Source: Affinundibacterium seohonense
GTDB taxonomy: Bacteria; Pseudomonadota; Gammaproteobacteria; Burkholderiales; Burkholderiaceae_D
DNA: 64,000 bases
Reading direction: 5' to 3'
Assembly: GCF_014284305.1 (NCBI RefSeq)
Contig: NZ_JACOFW010000016.1
Location: 1-64,000 of the forward strand
Shown here: positions 24,658 to 33,482 of the stretch, piece by piece
Layout: every line of letters begins with the position of its first letter
Position numbering within the stretch: the stretch's first letter is position 1
The notes under the pieces: generated by a model
Databases searched by the model: none
What the model saw: only the letters and a program-made list of their open reading frames with translations
Told to the model about the DNA's origin: nothing
Position numbers and translations under genes: made by a program

Positions 24658-26329
24658 AACCCAACCCCGCCAAGTTCTTCTTAATCTCCACTTCCAAGCG
24701 ATCACTCTCTTCAAACTGGTTTTTCAATTGGGCAGTCAAACGCGCCATCTTGTCAGCAAAGGCTTCGCCATCCTCCGCCACATCTTCCGCACCCACGTAA
24801 CGCCCAGGTGTCAGCACGAAATCGTGTTTTTGAATATCGGCTAAATTCGCGCTAGAACAAAAACCTTTTTGATCTTCGTAGTCTTTCCCCATTTGCCATG
24901 CGTGATACACATCGCCAATTTTGTTGAGGTCGTCTTGCGTGAAGTCGCGTAGCACGCGGTCTTTCATGTAGCCGAGATTACGCGCATCGATGAACAGTAC
25001 TTTGTTTCTGCGGTCAATCAATTGACGACCACTTGCCGCGGTGCGGGCGTTTTTGTTTTTAGTGAGGAACCAGATGCAGGCGGGGATTTGGGTGTTGGTG
25101 AACAGTTGCCCCGGTAGCGCGACCATGCATTCGACTAAATCGTTTTCGATTAAGGCTTTGCGGATATCGCCTTCGCCGCTGGTGTTGGAGCTCATGGAGC
25201 CGTTTGCTAACAACAGACCGAGGCTGCCGTTGGGTGCTAAGTGATACAGCATGTGTTGCAGCCATGCGAAGTTGGCATTGCCGGAAGGTGGTTTGCCATA
25301 GACCCAGCGCGGGTCATTGTCGTCCACCCCCGTGTCCCATTCTTTCATATTGAAGGGCGGGTTCGCCATCACAAAGTCGGCGCGCAGGTCGGGGTGTTGG
25401 TCGTTGGTGTAGGTGTTGGCGGGCTCTTTGCCAAAATTAAAATCAATGCCACGAATCGCCATGTTCATGGCGGCGAGTTGCCATGTGGTGTGGTTGTATT
25501 CTTGGCCGTAGATAGAGACATCGCCGATCTTACCTTTGTGGGCGGTGATGAATTGTTCGGATTGCACAAAGAAACCACCCGAGCCCATTGCCGGGTCGTA
25601 CACGCGGCCTTTGTAGGGTTCTAGCATTTGCACGATGAGACTGACGATGGCTTTGGGTGTGTAGAACTGCCCGCCTTTTTTTCCTTCGGCTAAGGCGAAT
25701 TGCCCTAGAAAATATTCGTAGACGTGGCCGAGGATATCTTTGCTCGAAAGCGATTCGTGCTTGAACGGAATGGTGGAAATTAAGTCGATCAACTCACCCA
25801 GTTTGGCTTGGTCGATTTGTAATTGCGTGTAGCGCTTGTTGAGTACGCCTTTGAGCTTGGGATTGTCGATTTCAATCGCGTCTAAGGCGTAATCAATGAG
25901 ATGCCCGACGGAGTTGATTTTGATGTTTTTGATTTCGCCTTTGCTTTGTACGGGTAGCTCCGCACTACCGATGACGACTTTGTTATTGTCGCGCAAAAAT
26001 TGCCAGCGAGCGACAGGTGGCACCCAGAAGGTATTGGTTTCGAGATAGTAGTCGCGACCTTCGAGTTCGCTGGCGATGTCGGCTTGGTAGTCGGCGTCGT
26101 CATCAAAATCGGCAGGGTCTACGAAGTAATCGTTATCGGGATTGGTGAATTGCGCCTTGAGTTCGTCACGGCGAATATCAAAGGCATCGGACACATATTT
26201 CAAAAACACTAGCCCCAGCATGACATGCTTGTATTGCGAGGCGTCGAGTGAGGGGAGGAGTTTGTTGGCGCTGGTCCAGAGTTTTTTCTCTAGATTGTTG
26301 AGGAATTCTTGTTCGTTTTGGTCGGTCAT
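24647..26329 (-). CDS. hsdM: Type I restriction-modification methyltransferase subunit
   Basis: N6-adenine methyltransferase subunit (560 residues). The HsdM N-terminal helical domain (about 8-155) precedes the SAM-binding motif I, YDPAMGSGGFFVQ, and catalytic motif IV, NPPF (VMANPPFNMKEW). It overlaps hsdS by 11 bases, so the two are translated together, giving the M2S methylase. Upstream is a GIY-YIG protein on the same strand, 65 bases away. Confidence 0.95.
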   Translation of the reverse strand: MTDQNEQEFLNNLEKKLWTSANKLLPSLDASQYKHVMLGLVFLKYVSDAFDIRRDELKAQFTNPDNDYFVDPADFDDDADYQADIASELEGRDYYLETNTFWVPPVARWQFLRDNNKVVIGSAELPVQSKGEIKNIKINSVGHLIDYALDAIEIDNPKLKGVLNKRYTQLQIDQAKLGELIDLISTIPFKHESLSSKDILGHVYEYFLGQFALAEGKKGGQFYTPKAIVSLIVQMLEPYKGRVYDPAMGSGGFFVQSEQFITAHKGKIGDVSIYGQEYNHTTWQLAAMNMAIRGIDFNFGKEPANTYTNDQHPDLRADFVMANPPFNMKEWDTGVDDNDPRWVYGKPPSGNANFAWLQHMLYHLAPNGSLGLLLANGSMSSNTSGEGDIRKALIENDLVECMVALPGQLFTNTQIPACIWFLTKNKNARTAASGRQLIDRRNKVLFIDARNLGYMKDRVLRDFTQDDLNKIGDVYHAWQMGKDYEDQKGFCSSANLADIQKHDFVLTPGRYVGAEDVAEDGEAFADKMARLTAQLKNQFEESDRLEVEIKKNLAGLGYEF

Positions 26330-26394
26330 GTGTTCTTAGTTTTTTATGTTCTTGTTTGATGAGTCATTATTTCTGCCGTGTAAATCATGCTGAT

Positions 26395-27018
26395 CTACAT
26401 GGCACTTTCAAACTGTTCGCTTTCTATGCGTTGACGTCGTTCATCGAGCGTTTCACCTTCGTACATCCAAAATACCGAACCGCTGACACTGCTTACGCTA
26501 TGGCCTTTGGCTTGCAGAATATTGAGTGCTGAGCGCGACAGGCTTGTGACGGTGCCTTGGTATTCAATTTGGGTTTCATTGAGCACTGTGCATTTGATGT
26601 CGGTATCGCGAGAGAAAACTAGTTCTGCACCGACTGGCACATCAATTGCGCGTAGATTAATGCGATCACGTCTGGCGCGTGTTTCGGTAACAGCACGTTG
26701 CTCTTCTGCGTCTTCGAATATCCCGACGCGTGGCGTGACATCTTGATGCGGTGTTAAGCGCAATGCCGTAACAACTTTCTCTGGCGATAGACGAAAGAAT
26801 TCGCGATTAGGTCGAATGCGTTGTTCCGCAAACAGGGTATGCAAAATGCGTTCAATCTCGAACGCGTTTTCAACGCGGGCTGCGTAGTGGCATTCGAAAG
26901 GCAGGGGGAGGGACGTGCGATCTAAAGTTTTGATGCGATTTTCTATATTGTCGGTGTAACCAATTTTGATGATGCCAGGCATCGCTTCATTGGTCATTAC
27001 GTAAACTATGTCGCCCAT
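26395..27018 (-). CDS. GIY-YIG nuclease family protein with extra C-terminal domain
   Basis: A 207-residue protein. Residues 1-85 are a GIY-YIG-like domain of the T5orf172/Mug113 type: VYVMTNEAMPGIIKIGYT carries the paired Y/G segments, with R (ENRIKTLDR), E (EIERILHTLF) and N-R-E-F-F in order. Residues about 120-200 form a small beta domain ending in SGSVFWMYEGETLDERR, like the DUF4357-type domain often found on such nucleases. AAGGA lies 11 bases before the ATG. It is on the same strand just upstream of hsdM and is probably part of the same defence locus; its target is unknown. Confidence 0.8.
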   Translation of the reverse strand: MGDIVYVMTNEAMPGIIKIGYTDNIENRIKTLDRTSLPLPFECHYAARVENAFEIERILHTLFAEQRIRPNREFFRLSPEKVVTALRLTPHQDVTPRVGIFEDAEEQRAVTETRARRDRINLRAIDVPVGAELVFSRDTDIKCTVLNETQIEYQGTVTSLSRSALNILQAKGHSVSSVSGSVFWMYEGETLDERRQRIESEQFESAM

Positions 27019-27130
27019 TGTGCTAGTCCTTAGTCACGGATTGATTTGCTTGCAAGCATTGTAAGTGAGTTTGCAAGGAATCTTAAAGGCAGAATGATAT
27101 GTTTATTTCTTTCTACAACAAAAACAAAAA

Positions 27131-27154
27131 AGCCCTGTTATTGCTAACAGGGCT
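27131..27154 (-). terminator. Intrinsic terminator of tRNA-Met
   Basis: AGCCCTGTTA (27131-27140) and TAACAGGGCT (27145-27154) form a perfect 10-bp stem with a 4-base loop. The A-rich run before it gives a T-run on the minus strand, 9 bases beyond the tRNA 3' end. Confidence 0.88.
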
Positions 27155-27162
27155 TTGTGTTC

Positions 27163-27239
27163 TGGTGGTGATAGGTGGATTTGAACCACCGACCCCAGCA
27201 TTATGAGTGCTGTGCTCTAACCAACTGAGCTATATCACC
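27163..27239 (-). tRNA. tRNA-Met (CAU), elongator type
   Basis: A 77-base cloverleaf with encoded CCA. The acceptor stem is GGTGATA/TATCACC, the D-arm sequence is AGCTCAGTTGGTTAGAGC, the anticodon stem CAGCA/TGCTG encloses the loop CTCATAA (anticodon CAT), and the T-loop is GTTCAAATC. The D and anticodon arms closely resemble E. coli elongator tRNA-Met and lack initiator or tRNA-Ile2 features. The restriction locus begins just beyond its 3' side. Confidence 0.95.
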
Positions 27240-27349
27240 AAGAAGCCCAAGATTATGCCAGCGGAAGTTAGAAGCGTCAAGAATTAATCTGAATTGCTTA
27301 TGTGTGGTTAAGAAAATTCCTTAACGTCGCTTAAGTTCTACTAAGTTTG

Positions 27350-28279
27350 TCAGAACAAGGTGTGTGTATGCTGTACCACTTGCTCGTTAATATTATCTTT
27401 GGTGCAATCGATGATTAGGCGCTCGGGAATTGAGCGACACCAAGTTAGTTGGCGCTTGGCTAGTTGGCGGGTGGCGATGATGCCACGTTCGCGCATTTCT
27501 TGGTAGCTTATGCTGCCGTCTAAGTAATCCCAAGCTTGGCGATAGCCAACGCAGCGTATTGAAGGCAGATCTGCGTTCAAATCGGGTCTGAGTTTGAGCT
27601 GCCGCACTTCGTCGATAAAGCCTTGTTCCAACATGATGTCGAAGCGTTTGGCGATGCGCTCGTGTAGGAAGCTGCGGTCGCTTGGTTCTAATGAAATCGG
27701 TAATAGGTCGAATGGCGCTGCAGCTCTAGGTTGCTGGGCGATGAGTGAGGACATTGCTTGCCCTGTGAGCTGATAGATTTCTAAGGCGCGTTGTATGCGT
27801 TGGCTGTCGTTGGGTTGCAGGCGCGCAGCGGTGATGGGGTCAACTTGCGCTAGTCGTGCATGTAAACCCGGTGCGCCGATTGCAGCCATGTCGGCATCGA
27901 GTTGGACGCGGATGGCGGGATCGGCTGGTGGTAGGTCGTCGATGCCGTTGATCAGGGCTTTGTAATACATCATGGTGCCGCCAACCAAGATCGGGAGTTT
28001 GCCGCGTTCGCGTATGTCTTTAACCAGTCTGGCGCTGTCGTTTAAGAATTGGGCGACGGAATAGGTTTCGCTGGGGTCGATAATGTCGATCAAATGATGC
28101 GGGGCGGCGGCAAGCTCTTCGGCGTTGGGTTTTGCAGTGCCTATGTTCATGTCGCGATAGACTAGCGCCGAATCGACAGAAATGATTTCGGCTGGGACTT
28201 CGCGTGCAATCGCCAAGGCCGCTGCGGTTTTGCCGGAAGCGGTGGGACCCATGATGGCGATGATTTTTTGTTGTGGCAT
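27350..28279 (-). CDS. miaA: tRNA dimethylallyltransferase
   Basis: Adds the isopentenyl group to A37 of tRNAs reading UNN codons. The 309-residue protein has the P-loop [15 protein letters not shown] at residues 11-25, [25 protein letters not shown], and [14 protein letters not shown], all diagnostic of MiaA. It is downstream of mutL on the same strand, the mutL-miaA order of many proteobacteria, but here the two are separated by 147 bases holding an inverted repeat. Confidence 0.96.
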   Translation of the reverse strand: MPQQKIIAIMGPTASGKTAAALAIAREVPAEIISVDSALVYRDMNIGTAKPNAEELAAAPHHLIDIIDPSETYSVAQFLNDSARLVKDIRERGKLPILVGGTMMYYKALINGIDDLPPADPAIRVQLDADMAAIGAPGLHARLAQVDPITAARLQPNDSQRIQRALEIYQLTGQAMSSLIAQQPRAAAPFDLLPISLEPSDRSFLHERIAKRFDIMLEQGFIDEVRQLKLRPDLNADLPSIRCVGYRQAWDYLDGSISYQEMRERGIIATRQLAKRQLTWCRSIPERLIIDCTKDNINEQVVQHTHTLF

Positions 28280-28307
28280 AAATTTTTTAAAACTTAAAAA
28301 GATTGAA

Positions 28308-28413
28308 CCGCAGAGGCGCAGAGATCGCAGAGGTTTTTATATTGCAAAGGTGAAGCAAGTTTGAGTTAGTAAAACGCACTTCGTTTTTCTCTGCGTACTC
28401 TGCGCCTCTGCGG
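28308..28413. repeat. 25-bp inverted repeat between mutL and miaA
   Basis: The arm at 28308-28332 starts CCGCAGAGGCGCAGAG and continues CGCAGAG; the arm at 28389-28413 is its reverse complement with two mismatches, 56 bases away. CGCAGAG recurs inside each arm. The arms would form a long hairpin in the mutL-miaA transcript. The sequence resembles dispersed intergenic repeats seen in diverse bacteria; I find no second copy here. Confidence 0.8.
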
Positions 28414-28426
28414 CAAAGATGTTTAA

Positions 28427-30334
28427 TCACTGCCCACGCATAAACATTCTATCCAAGTCATTCAATCCCAATTGCACCCAAGTCGGTCGACCATGATTGC
28501 ATTGATCCGCCCGTTCCGTTTGCTCCATTTGGCGTAGTAGGGCGTTCATTTCCACTATCGTTAAACTGCGGTTCGCACGCACTGCTGTGTGGCAGGCGAG
28601 GGTGCCGAGTAATTCGTTGCGTCTATCGATTAGCACGCGTGAGCCGCCAAATTCTCTGACTTCGCGTAAGACATCGCGTGCTAAAGATTGGGCGTCGGCG
28701 TTTTTTAATAAAGCAGGTACCGCACGCACGGCTAAGGTAGTCGGTGAGATAGCAGCGATATCGAAACCTAGTGACTTTAAGATGTCTTGGTTTTCTTCTG
28801 CAGTGCCGACTTCAACGCCATCGGCGTGAAAGGTCATCGGTATCAATAGTGATTGCACAGGCATGGCGTTTTCATCTAAGGCATTTTTGAGTTGTTCGTA
28901 CAAAATGCGTTCGTGTGCTGCGTGCATATCAACTAGGACTAAGCCTTTGCTGTTTTGCGCCAGCACATAAATGCCGTGTAGCTGGGCTAGTGCAAAGCCG
29001 AGCGGGTGATCGTCGTTGGGTAAATTAGATTCCCCTGCTTGAGCTGTTTTGCCTCCAAAAAAGGCGCCGTAACTTTCTGCCGATTGAGCCACGCCTGCGC
29101 CTTGCGCACGTTGCTGCATGAAACTGTAATCGTAGCCAGTGCTATTGCCACCATTATTGCCAGCATTGCCACCGTAGCCGCCACTTTGGTTTAAGTCGCT
29201 ATCTTTGATGGCAAATGCAGGTGATGCAAATTGCGCTGAAAAGCTGGTTTGTTCGCCACTTATCCAAGGCATACGTCCGCTATTGTTCGTCGCTTCGCTT
29301 AAACCTGCTGTCGCTGGGGCAGGTACTGTGCCGAACGCGGTCGCCGAGGTTTGTGCCAACGCGCGATTGACCGCATGGAAGACAAATTGATGCACAGCTC
29401 GGCTATCGCGGAAACGGACTTCAATCTTGGATGGGTGCACATTCACGTCGACGAGTGCTGGATCGAGGTCGAGTGCGATGACGTAGGAGGGATAACGGTC
29501 ACCATGCAAGACATCTTGATACGCAGCACGCACTGCGTGAGTTAATAACTTATCGCGGACAAAGCGGCCGTTGACATAAAAATACTGGGCATCGGCGCGG
29601 CCTTTTGATGCGGTCGGCAGGCCGATGAAACCATGCAAGCGTAATGGCCCTGCGCATTCGTCAACGGCTAAGCGAGCGTTGGCAAAGCCATCGCCCAAAA
29701 TCGTTGCACTACGTTTGTCTATCGCACTGACATTCCAATGATCGACGGTTTTGCCATTGTGCGTTAAGGAAAATGAAACGTCAGGCCGTGCCAAAGCGAT
29801 ACGACGCACGACTTCGGCGCAATGACCGAATTCAGTTTGTTCCGATTTTAGGAATTTACGCCGTGCTGGCGTGTTGTAATACAAATCTTGTACATCGACC
29901 GTCGTACCTTGTGCGCCGGAAGCTGGGGTGATGTTGCCATTTTCAATTTGCCAGGCATGCGGTGCTTCCGCAGTGCGAGTGGTCAGCGTCAAAATCGCCA
30001 CCGAAGAGATCGATGCCAGCGCTTCACCACGAAAACCTAAAGTAGCCACGTTTTCTAATTCTTCTAGCGATGTGATTTTGGATGTGGCGTGACGTTGCAC
30101 GGCAAGCGGCAATTGGTCGGCGGGGATGCCGCGTCCATTATCGATAATCGCGATGCGCTTGACGCCACCTTCTTCGAGGCGAACGGTAATATTGCTAGCA
30201 CCCGCATCTAATGCATTTTCCAGTAATTCTTTTACTACGGCAGAGGGGCGCTCCACGACTTCGCCAGCGGCGATTTGAGAAATTAAATGGTCAGGCAGCG
30301 CCTGAATCGGGCGGGGAGATAATGTTGTCGTCAT
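28427..30334 (-). CDS. mutL: DNA mismatch repair protein MutL
   Basis: Mismatch-repair ATPase linking MutS to strand incision (635 residues). GHKL ATPase motifs are present: EVVERPSAVVKELLENALDA, DNGRGI, ATSKI, and TLGFRGEALASIS. A glycine/asparagine-rich linker (about 395-415, GGYGGNAGNNGGN) leads to the C-terminal dimerisation domain, which contains DMHAAHERILYE, matching the endonuclease motif DQHAx2Ex4E except for Met in place of Gln. An intrinsic nicking activity is therefore likely, as in organisms lacking MutH (inference). Divergent from dedA. Confidence 0.96.
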   Translation of the reverse strand: MTTTLSPRPIQALPDHLISQIAAGEVVERPSAVVKELLENALDAGASNITVRLEEGGVKRIAIIDNGRGIPADQLPLAVQRHATSKITSLEELENVATLGFRGEALASISSVAILTLTTRTAEAPHAWQIENGNITPASGAQGTTVDVQDLYYNTPARRKFLKSEQTEFGHCAEVVRRIALARPDVSFSLTHNGKTVDHWNVSAIDKRSATILGDGFANARLAVDECAGPLRLHGFIGLPTASKGRADAQYFYVNGRFVRDKLLTHAVRAAYQDVLHGDRYPSYVIALDLDPALVDVNVHPSKIEVRFRDSRAVHQFVFHAVNRALAQTSATAFGTVPAPATAGLSEATNNSGRMPWISGEQTSFSAQFASPAFAIKDSDLNQSGGYGGNAGNNGGNSTGYDYSFMQQRAQGAGVAQSAESYGAFFGGKTAQAGESNLPNDDHPLGFALAQLHGIYVLAQNSKGLVLVDMHAAHERILYEQLKNALDENAMPVQSLLIPMTFHADGVEVGTAEENQDILKSLGFDIAAISPTTLAVRAVPALLKNADAQSLARDVLREVREFGGSRVLIDRRNELLGTLACHTAVRANRSLTIVEMNALLRQMEQTERADQCNHGRPTWVQLGLNDLDRMFMRGQ

Positions 30335-30447
30335 ACTGGCATTATAACTGTGTTCGCTTAGTGTATGATGTCGCCGCGAGTCGATCTCTCGTGACTTTTT
30401 TATTCAATTTAATCAATAGAATTTGCCCTCACTGAAAGTTAAGCATT

Positions 30448-31098
30448 ATGGATTTGATGCAGTTTTTAGATATGGTGTTGCATGTCGATAAGATGGGGCA
30501 ACTGATTGAACAATATGGCACGCTCATCTATGTGGTGCTGTTTGCTATCGTATTTTGTGAAACCGCTTTTGTTATTTTTCCATTTTTGCCCGGTGATTCT
30601 TTGCTGTTTATCGCAGGGACTTTTTGCGCTGCTGGTGCGATGGATCCTTGGTTTTTGATTGCGATTCTATTATTTGCTTCTATCTCTGGAAATTCGATTA
30701 ATTATTGGATAGGAAGCACGATTGGTCACAAGGTGATGGCAGGTAATTCGCGCTGGATCGATAAGGGCGCGCTGCAAAAGACACACGCGTTCTATGAAAA
30801 ACATGGTGGCAAGACCATTGTGTTAGCGCGCTTTACACCGATTGTGCGTACCTTTGCCCCATTCGTTGCGGGTTTTTCTGAAATGAGCCATCGCAGTTTT
30901 CAATTCTATAATGTCCTTGGTGCGATCTTATGGATCGTCTCTTTGATTTTGGCTGGTTATTATTTTGGTCATATTCCTCTGATTAAAAATAATCTTTCCA
31001 TCATCGTGATGGTCGGCGTTGGCGCCGCGATTGTTCCTATCATATTAGGACTGGCATGGAAGTTTGGTCGCAAATTGTTTAGCAAAAAAGTTTCTTAA
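30448..31098 (+). CDS. DedA family inner-membrane protein
   Basis: A 216-residue membrane protein of the DedA/SNARE-associated family, linked in several bacteria to undecaprenyl-phosphate or phospholipid flipping and envelope homeostasis. Conserved features are ETAFVIFPFLPGDSLL, GNSINYWIG, and the Arg motif ARFTPIVRTFAPFVAG in the re-entrant region. Four to five hydrophobic segments are evident. A small cysteine-cluster gene starts 10 bases after its stop. Confidence 0.9.
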   Translation: MDLMQFLDMVLHVDKMGQLIEQYGTLIYVVLFAIVFCETAFVIFPFLPGDSLLFIAGTFCAAGAMDPWFLIAILLFASISGNSINYWIGSTIGHKVMAGNSRWIDKGALQKTHAFYEKHGGKTIVLARFTPIVRTFAPFVAGFSEMSHRSFQFYNVLGAILWIVSLILAGYYFGHIPLIKNNLSIIVMVGVGAAIVPIILGLAWKFGRKLFSKKVS

Positions 31099-31108
31099 AC
31101 TTTTAGAA

Positions 31109-31438
31109 ATGAAATCCTCTGGCACTGATCATCAAGTGATTTGGTTGCAGCCAGAGGCGCCGCCAAAGCCAAAAGCGGGACAAAACTGTAATGGCTGTGG
31201 CGTTTGTTGTGCTGCCAGTCCTTGTCCCGTTTCCCGCATTTTTCTGTGGCAGTGGCGCGGTCGTTGCCGTGCTCTGGAATGGCATGCCGAGGTGCGGCAA
31301 TACCGATGCGGTATGCTGCTACGACCAGCCCATTATCTGTTGCTATTACCTTACAGGGGCGAGCCACTTTTTCAACGCTGGGTGCGTCGCTCGATTGCTG
31401 CCGATGTTGCCTGTGATTCGAGTGCTGAATTGCACTGA
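31109..31438 (+). CDS. YkgJ-family cysteine-cluster protein
   Basis: A 109-residue protein with CNGCGVCCAASPCPVS near residue 26 and a further Cys (YRCGML) near 70, the pattern of YkgJ-type zinc- or iron-sulfur-binding proteins; function unproven. ATG 31109 is chosen because the longer frame overlaps dedA. It is probably cotranscribed with dedA. The ribosome-binding site is weak. Confidence 0.75.
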   Translation: MKSSGTDHQVIWLQPEAPPKPKAGQNCNGCGVCCAASPCPVSRIFLWQWRGRCRALEWHAEVRQYRCGMLLRPAHYLLLLPYRGEPLFQRWVRRSIAADVACDSSAELH

Positions 31439-31458
31439 TCCTCTTCGTTTATTTATTC

Positions 31459-31501
31459 AATCTATTTTTAATCTATTTTTAATCTATTTTTTTAATCTAT
31501 T
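31459..31501. repeat. 11-bp tandem repeat (AATCTATTTTT)
   Basis: Three exact 11-base copies (31459-31491) followed by a partial fourth (31494-31501). A/T-rich, in the region between the cysteine-cluster gene and metN. It could act as a curved upstream element or simply be a slippage product. Confidence 0.85.
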
Positions 31502-31694
31502 AAGCAGTTTGCGATCAAATGGTGGCTTCTGTGCATCGACTTGTGTCGTTCCGACTCGCTAAATGCTTTGCACGTATAAGCAAAGCGTTTTAAAAGATTG
31601 GAAAGTGGTATGCGAGTTCTATAGAATGTGTTGATGCTTGTTCGGGCTTTATCCTGCCTGCGCAAAACGCGAACAACCAGAAGGGAATTCCTCC

Positions 31695-32759
31695 GTGATA
31701 GAAATCGCGCAATTAGAAAAAGATTATGTGGTGCAAGGAAGACAGGTCTCGGCACTACGAAATATTAATTTGCACATCGCTCAAGGCGAAGTGTTTGGCA
31801 TCATCGGTCGCTCAGGTGCGGGCAAGAGTACCTTATTGCGTGCATTGAATTTATTAGAGCGTCCAAGTCGTGGCAAAGTCGTTTTTGAAGGTGAAGACAT
31901 CACGCAATTTGATACGACCCAGCTACAAAACTTGCGTCAACGTATTGGTATGGTGTTTCAGCACTTTAATTTATTGAGTGCAAAAACCGTCACGCAAAAT
32001 ATCGAGTTCCCACTCAAGTTGACCGGGAAATATACGGCAGAAGAGCGGGCAAAACGGGTTGCAGAATTGATCGAATTAGTCGGTTTGCAAGAGCACGCGA
32101 ATAAGTATCCGGCGCAACTATCGGGTGGTCAAAAACAAAGGGTTGGCATCGCCCGCGCCTTGGCCAATTACCCGCATTTACTGTTATGCGATGAGGCGAC
32201 GTCGGCGTTGGATCCTGAGACGACGCAACAAATTTTGCGCCTTTTGCTCGACATCAATCAAAAACTCGGCTTGACTATTGTGTTGATTACTCACGAGATG
32301 CAGGTGATACGTAGTATTTGCGATCGGGTTGCGGTGATTGATAGCGGTGAGATCGTTGAGACTGGCAATGTGGTCGAAGTCTTTTTACATCCACGCCATA
32401 CGGTGACACAAAGCTTAGTCGCAGAAAATCAAGCCTTAGATCTGAGCTTGCTGCAAGAACTCGCGCAGCGTGGGCAAGGTGCCAAGCGCAGTCATTTGCT
32501 GCGCTTGACTTACGTTGGCAGTGCGACCCATGAACCGATTTTAAGTCGCATCACCGCGCAAACGAGCGCCGATATTACCATCTTACAAGGCGTGATTGCG
32601 CGCATCAAAAATACGCCTTACGGTCAATTGATTGTTGAGGTGATCGGCGAAGAGTCCGAAATCGATAATGTGTTAAAGCTCTTAGGTCAAGCCGATATTC
32701 GAGTTGATGTGCTGAATCACTTAGTCAATCAAACAGTCAATCAAACTCAGGAGATGTAA
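31695..32759 (+). CDS. metN: Methionine ABC transporter ATP-binding protein
   Basis: ATPase of the MetNIQ D/L-methionine importer (354 residues from GTG 31695). The GTG is chosen over an upstream TTG because AAGGG precedes it by 9 bases and the family starts at MIEIxxLEKxY. Walker A GRSGAGKST, signature LSGGQKQR, Walker B LLLCDEATSALDP and H-loop THEMQVI are all present. The C-terminal NIL domain (about 265-345), which binds methionine and inhibits transport, is intact. I looked for a SAM riboswitch in the leader and recognised none. Confidence 0.95.
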   Translation: MIEIAQLEKDYVVQGRQVSALRNINLHIAQGEVFGIIGRSGAGKSTLLRALNLLERPSRGKVVFEGEDITQFDTTQLQNLRQRIGMVFQHFNLLSAKTVTQNIEFPLKLTGKYTAEERAKRVAELIELVGLQEHANKYPAQLSGGQKQRVGIARALANYPHLLLCDEATSALDPETTQQILRLLLDINQKLGLTIVLITHEMQVIRSICDRVAVIDSGEIVETGNVVEVFLHPRHTVTQSLVAENQALDLSLLQELAQRGQGAKRSHLLRLTYVGSATHEPILSRITAQTSADITILQGVIARIKNTPYGQLIVEVIGEESEIDNVLKLLGQADIRVDVLNHLVNQTVNQTQEM

Positions 32760-33419
32760 ATGGATTTTTCAGTGATTGATTGGGAAGATATTCTGCAAGC
32801 GACTTTAGATACGCTGACGATGACCGGGGTTTCTTTGGTGTTCACCATATTGCTTGGTTTGCCATTAGGTGTGCTTTTGTTTTTGACAGGGAAGAAGCAG
32901 TTGCTAGAACAGCGCGGCATTTATGCGCTTTTATCTTTTGTCGTAAATATGCTGCGCTCGGTGCCTTTTATTATTTTGTTGATCGTTTTGATTCCTTTGA
33001 CCTTGATCTTGGTGGGCACGTCATTGGGCGTGGCGGGAACCATTCCCCCATTGGTGATAGGCACCACGCCTTTCTTTGCACGATTGGTGGAAAACGTATT
33101 GCGTGAAGTTGATAAAGGCATCATTGAAGCATGTCAGGCAATGGGTGCTAAAACGCATCAAATCATTTTGCAAGCATTGTTACCCGAAGCTTTGCCAGGA
33201 TTATTGGCAGCGACAACGGTGACGACGATCGCCTTAGTGTCTTACTCGGCGATGTCGGGCGTGATCGGTGGTGGCGGTTTGGGTGATCTCGCTTTGCGTT
33301 ATGGTTATCAACGTTTTCAAACTGAAGTCATGATCGTGACGGTGGCGATCTTGGTGATTTTGGTTCAGTTGTTTCAATGGTGGGGCGATCTGTTGGTCGC
33401 TAAGTTTACGCGTAAGTAA
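32760..33419 (+). CDS. metI: Methionine ABC transporter permease
   Basis: A 219-residue inner-membrane permease with five predicted helices and the EAA-like coupling motif EACQAMGAKTHQIILQALLPEALPG. Its ATG directly follows the metN stop (TAAATG) with AGGAG upstream, so translation is probably coupled. It pairs with MetN to form the MetN2I2 core. Confidence 0.95.
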   Translation: MDFSVIDWEDILQATLDTLTMTGVSLVFTILLGLPLGVLLFLTGKKQLLEQRGIYALLSFVVNMLRSVPFIILLIVLIPLTLILVGTSLGVAGTIPPLVIGTTPFFARLVENVLREVDKGIIEACQAMGAKTHQIILQALLPEALPGLLAATTVTTIALVSYSAMSGVIGGGGLGDLALRYGYQRFQTEVMIVTVAILVILVQLFQWWGDLLVAKFTRK

Positions 33420-33482
33420 TTCTTGCTAGAACTGTTTAAAACGAATTTATTTAACTAATTTGCCGAAAGATTGAGAGCTTTT

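Noticed and set aside
27163..27239. tRNA-Met 3' end as an att site of an integrated island
   Set aside because: No second copy of the tRNA 3' end and no integrase gene were found in the flanking 10 kb. XerD at 44.4 kb is the housekeeping recombinase.
31502..31694. SAM riboswitch in the metN leader
   Set aside because: No conserved SAM-I, SAM-II or SAH core was recognised by eye.
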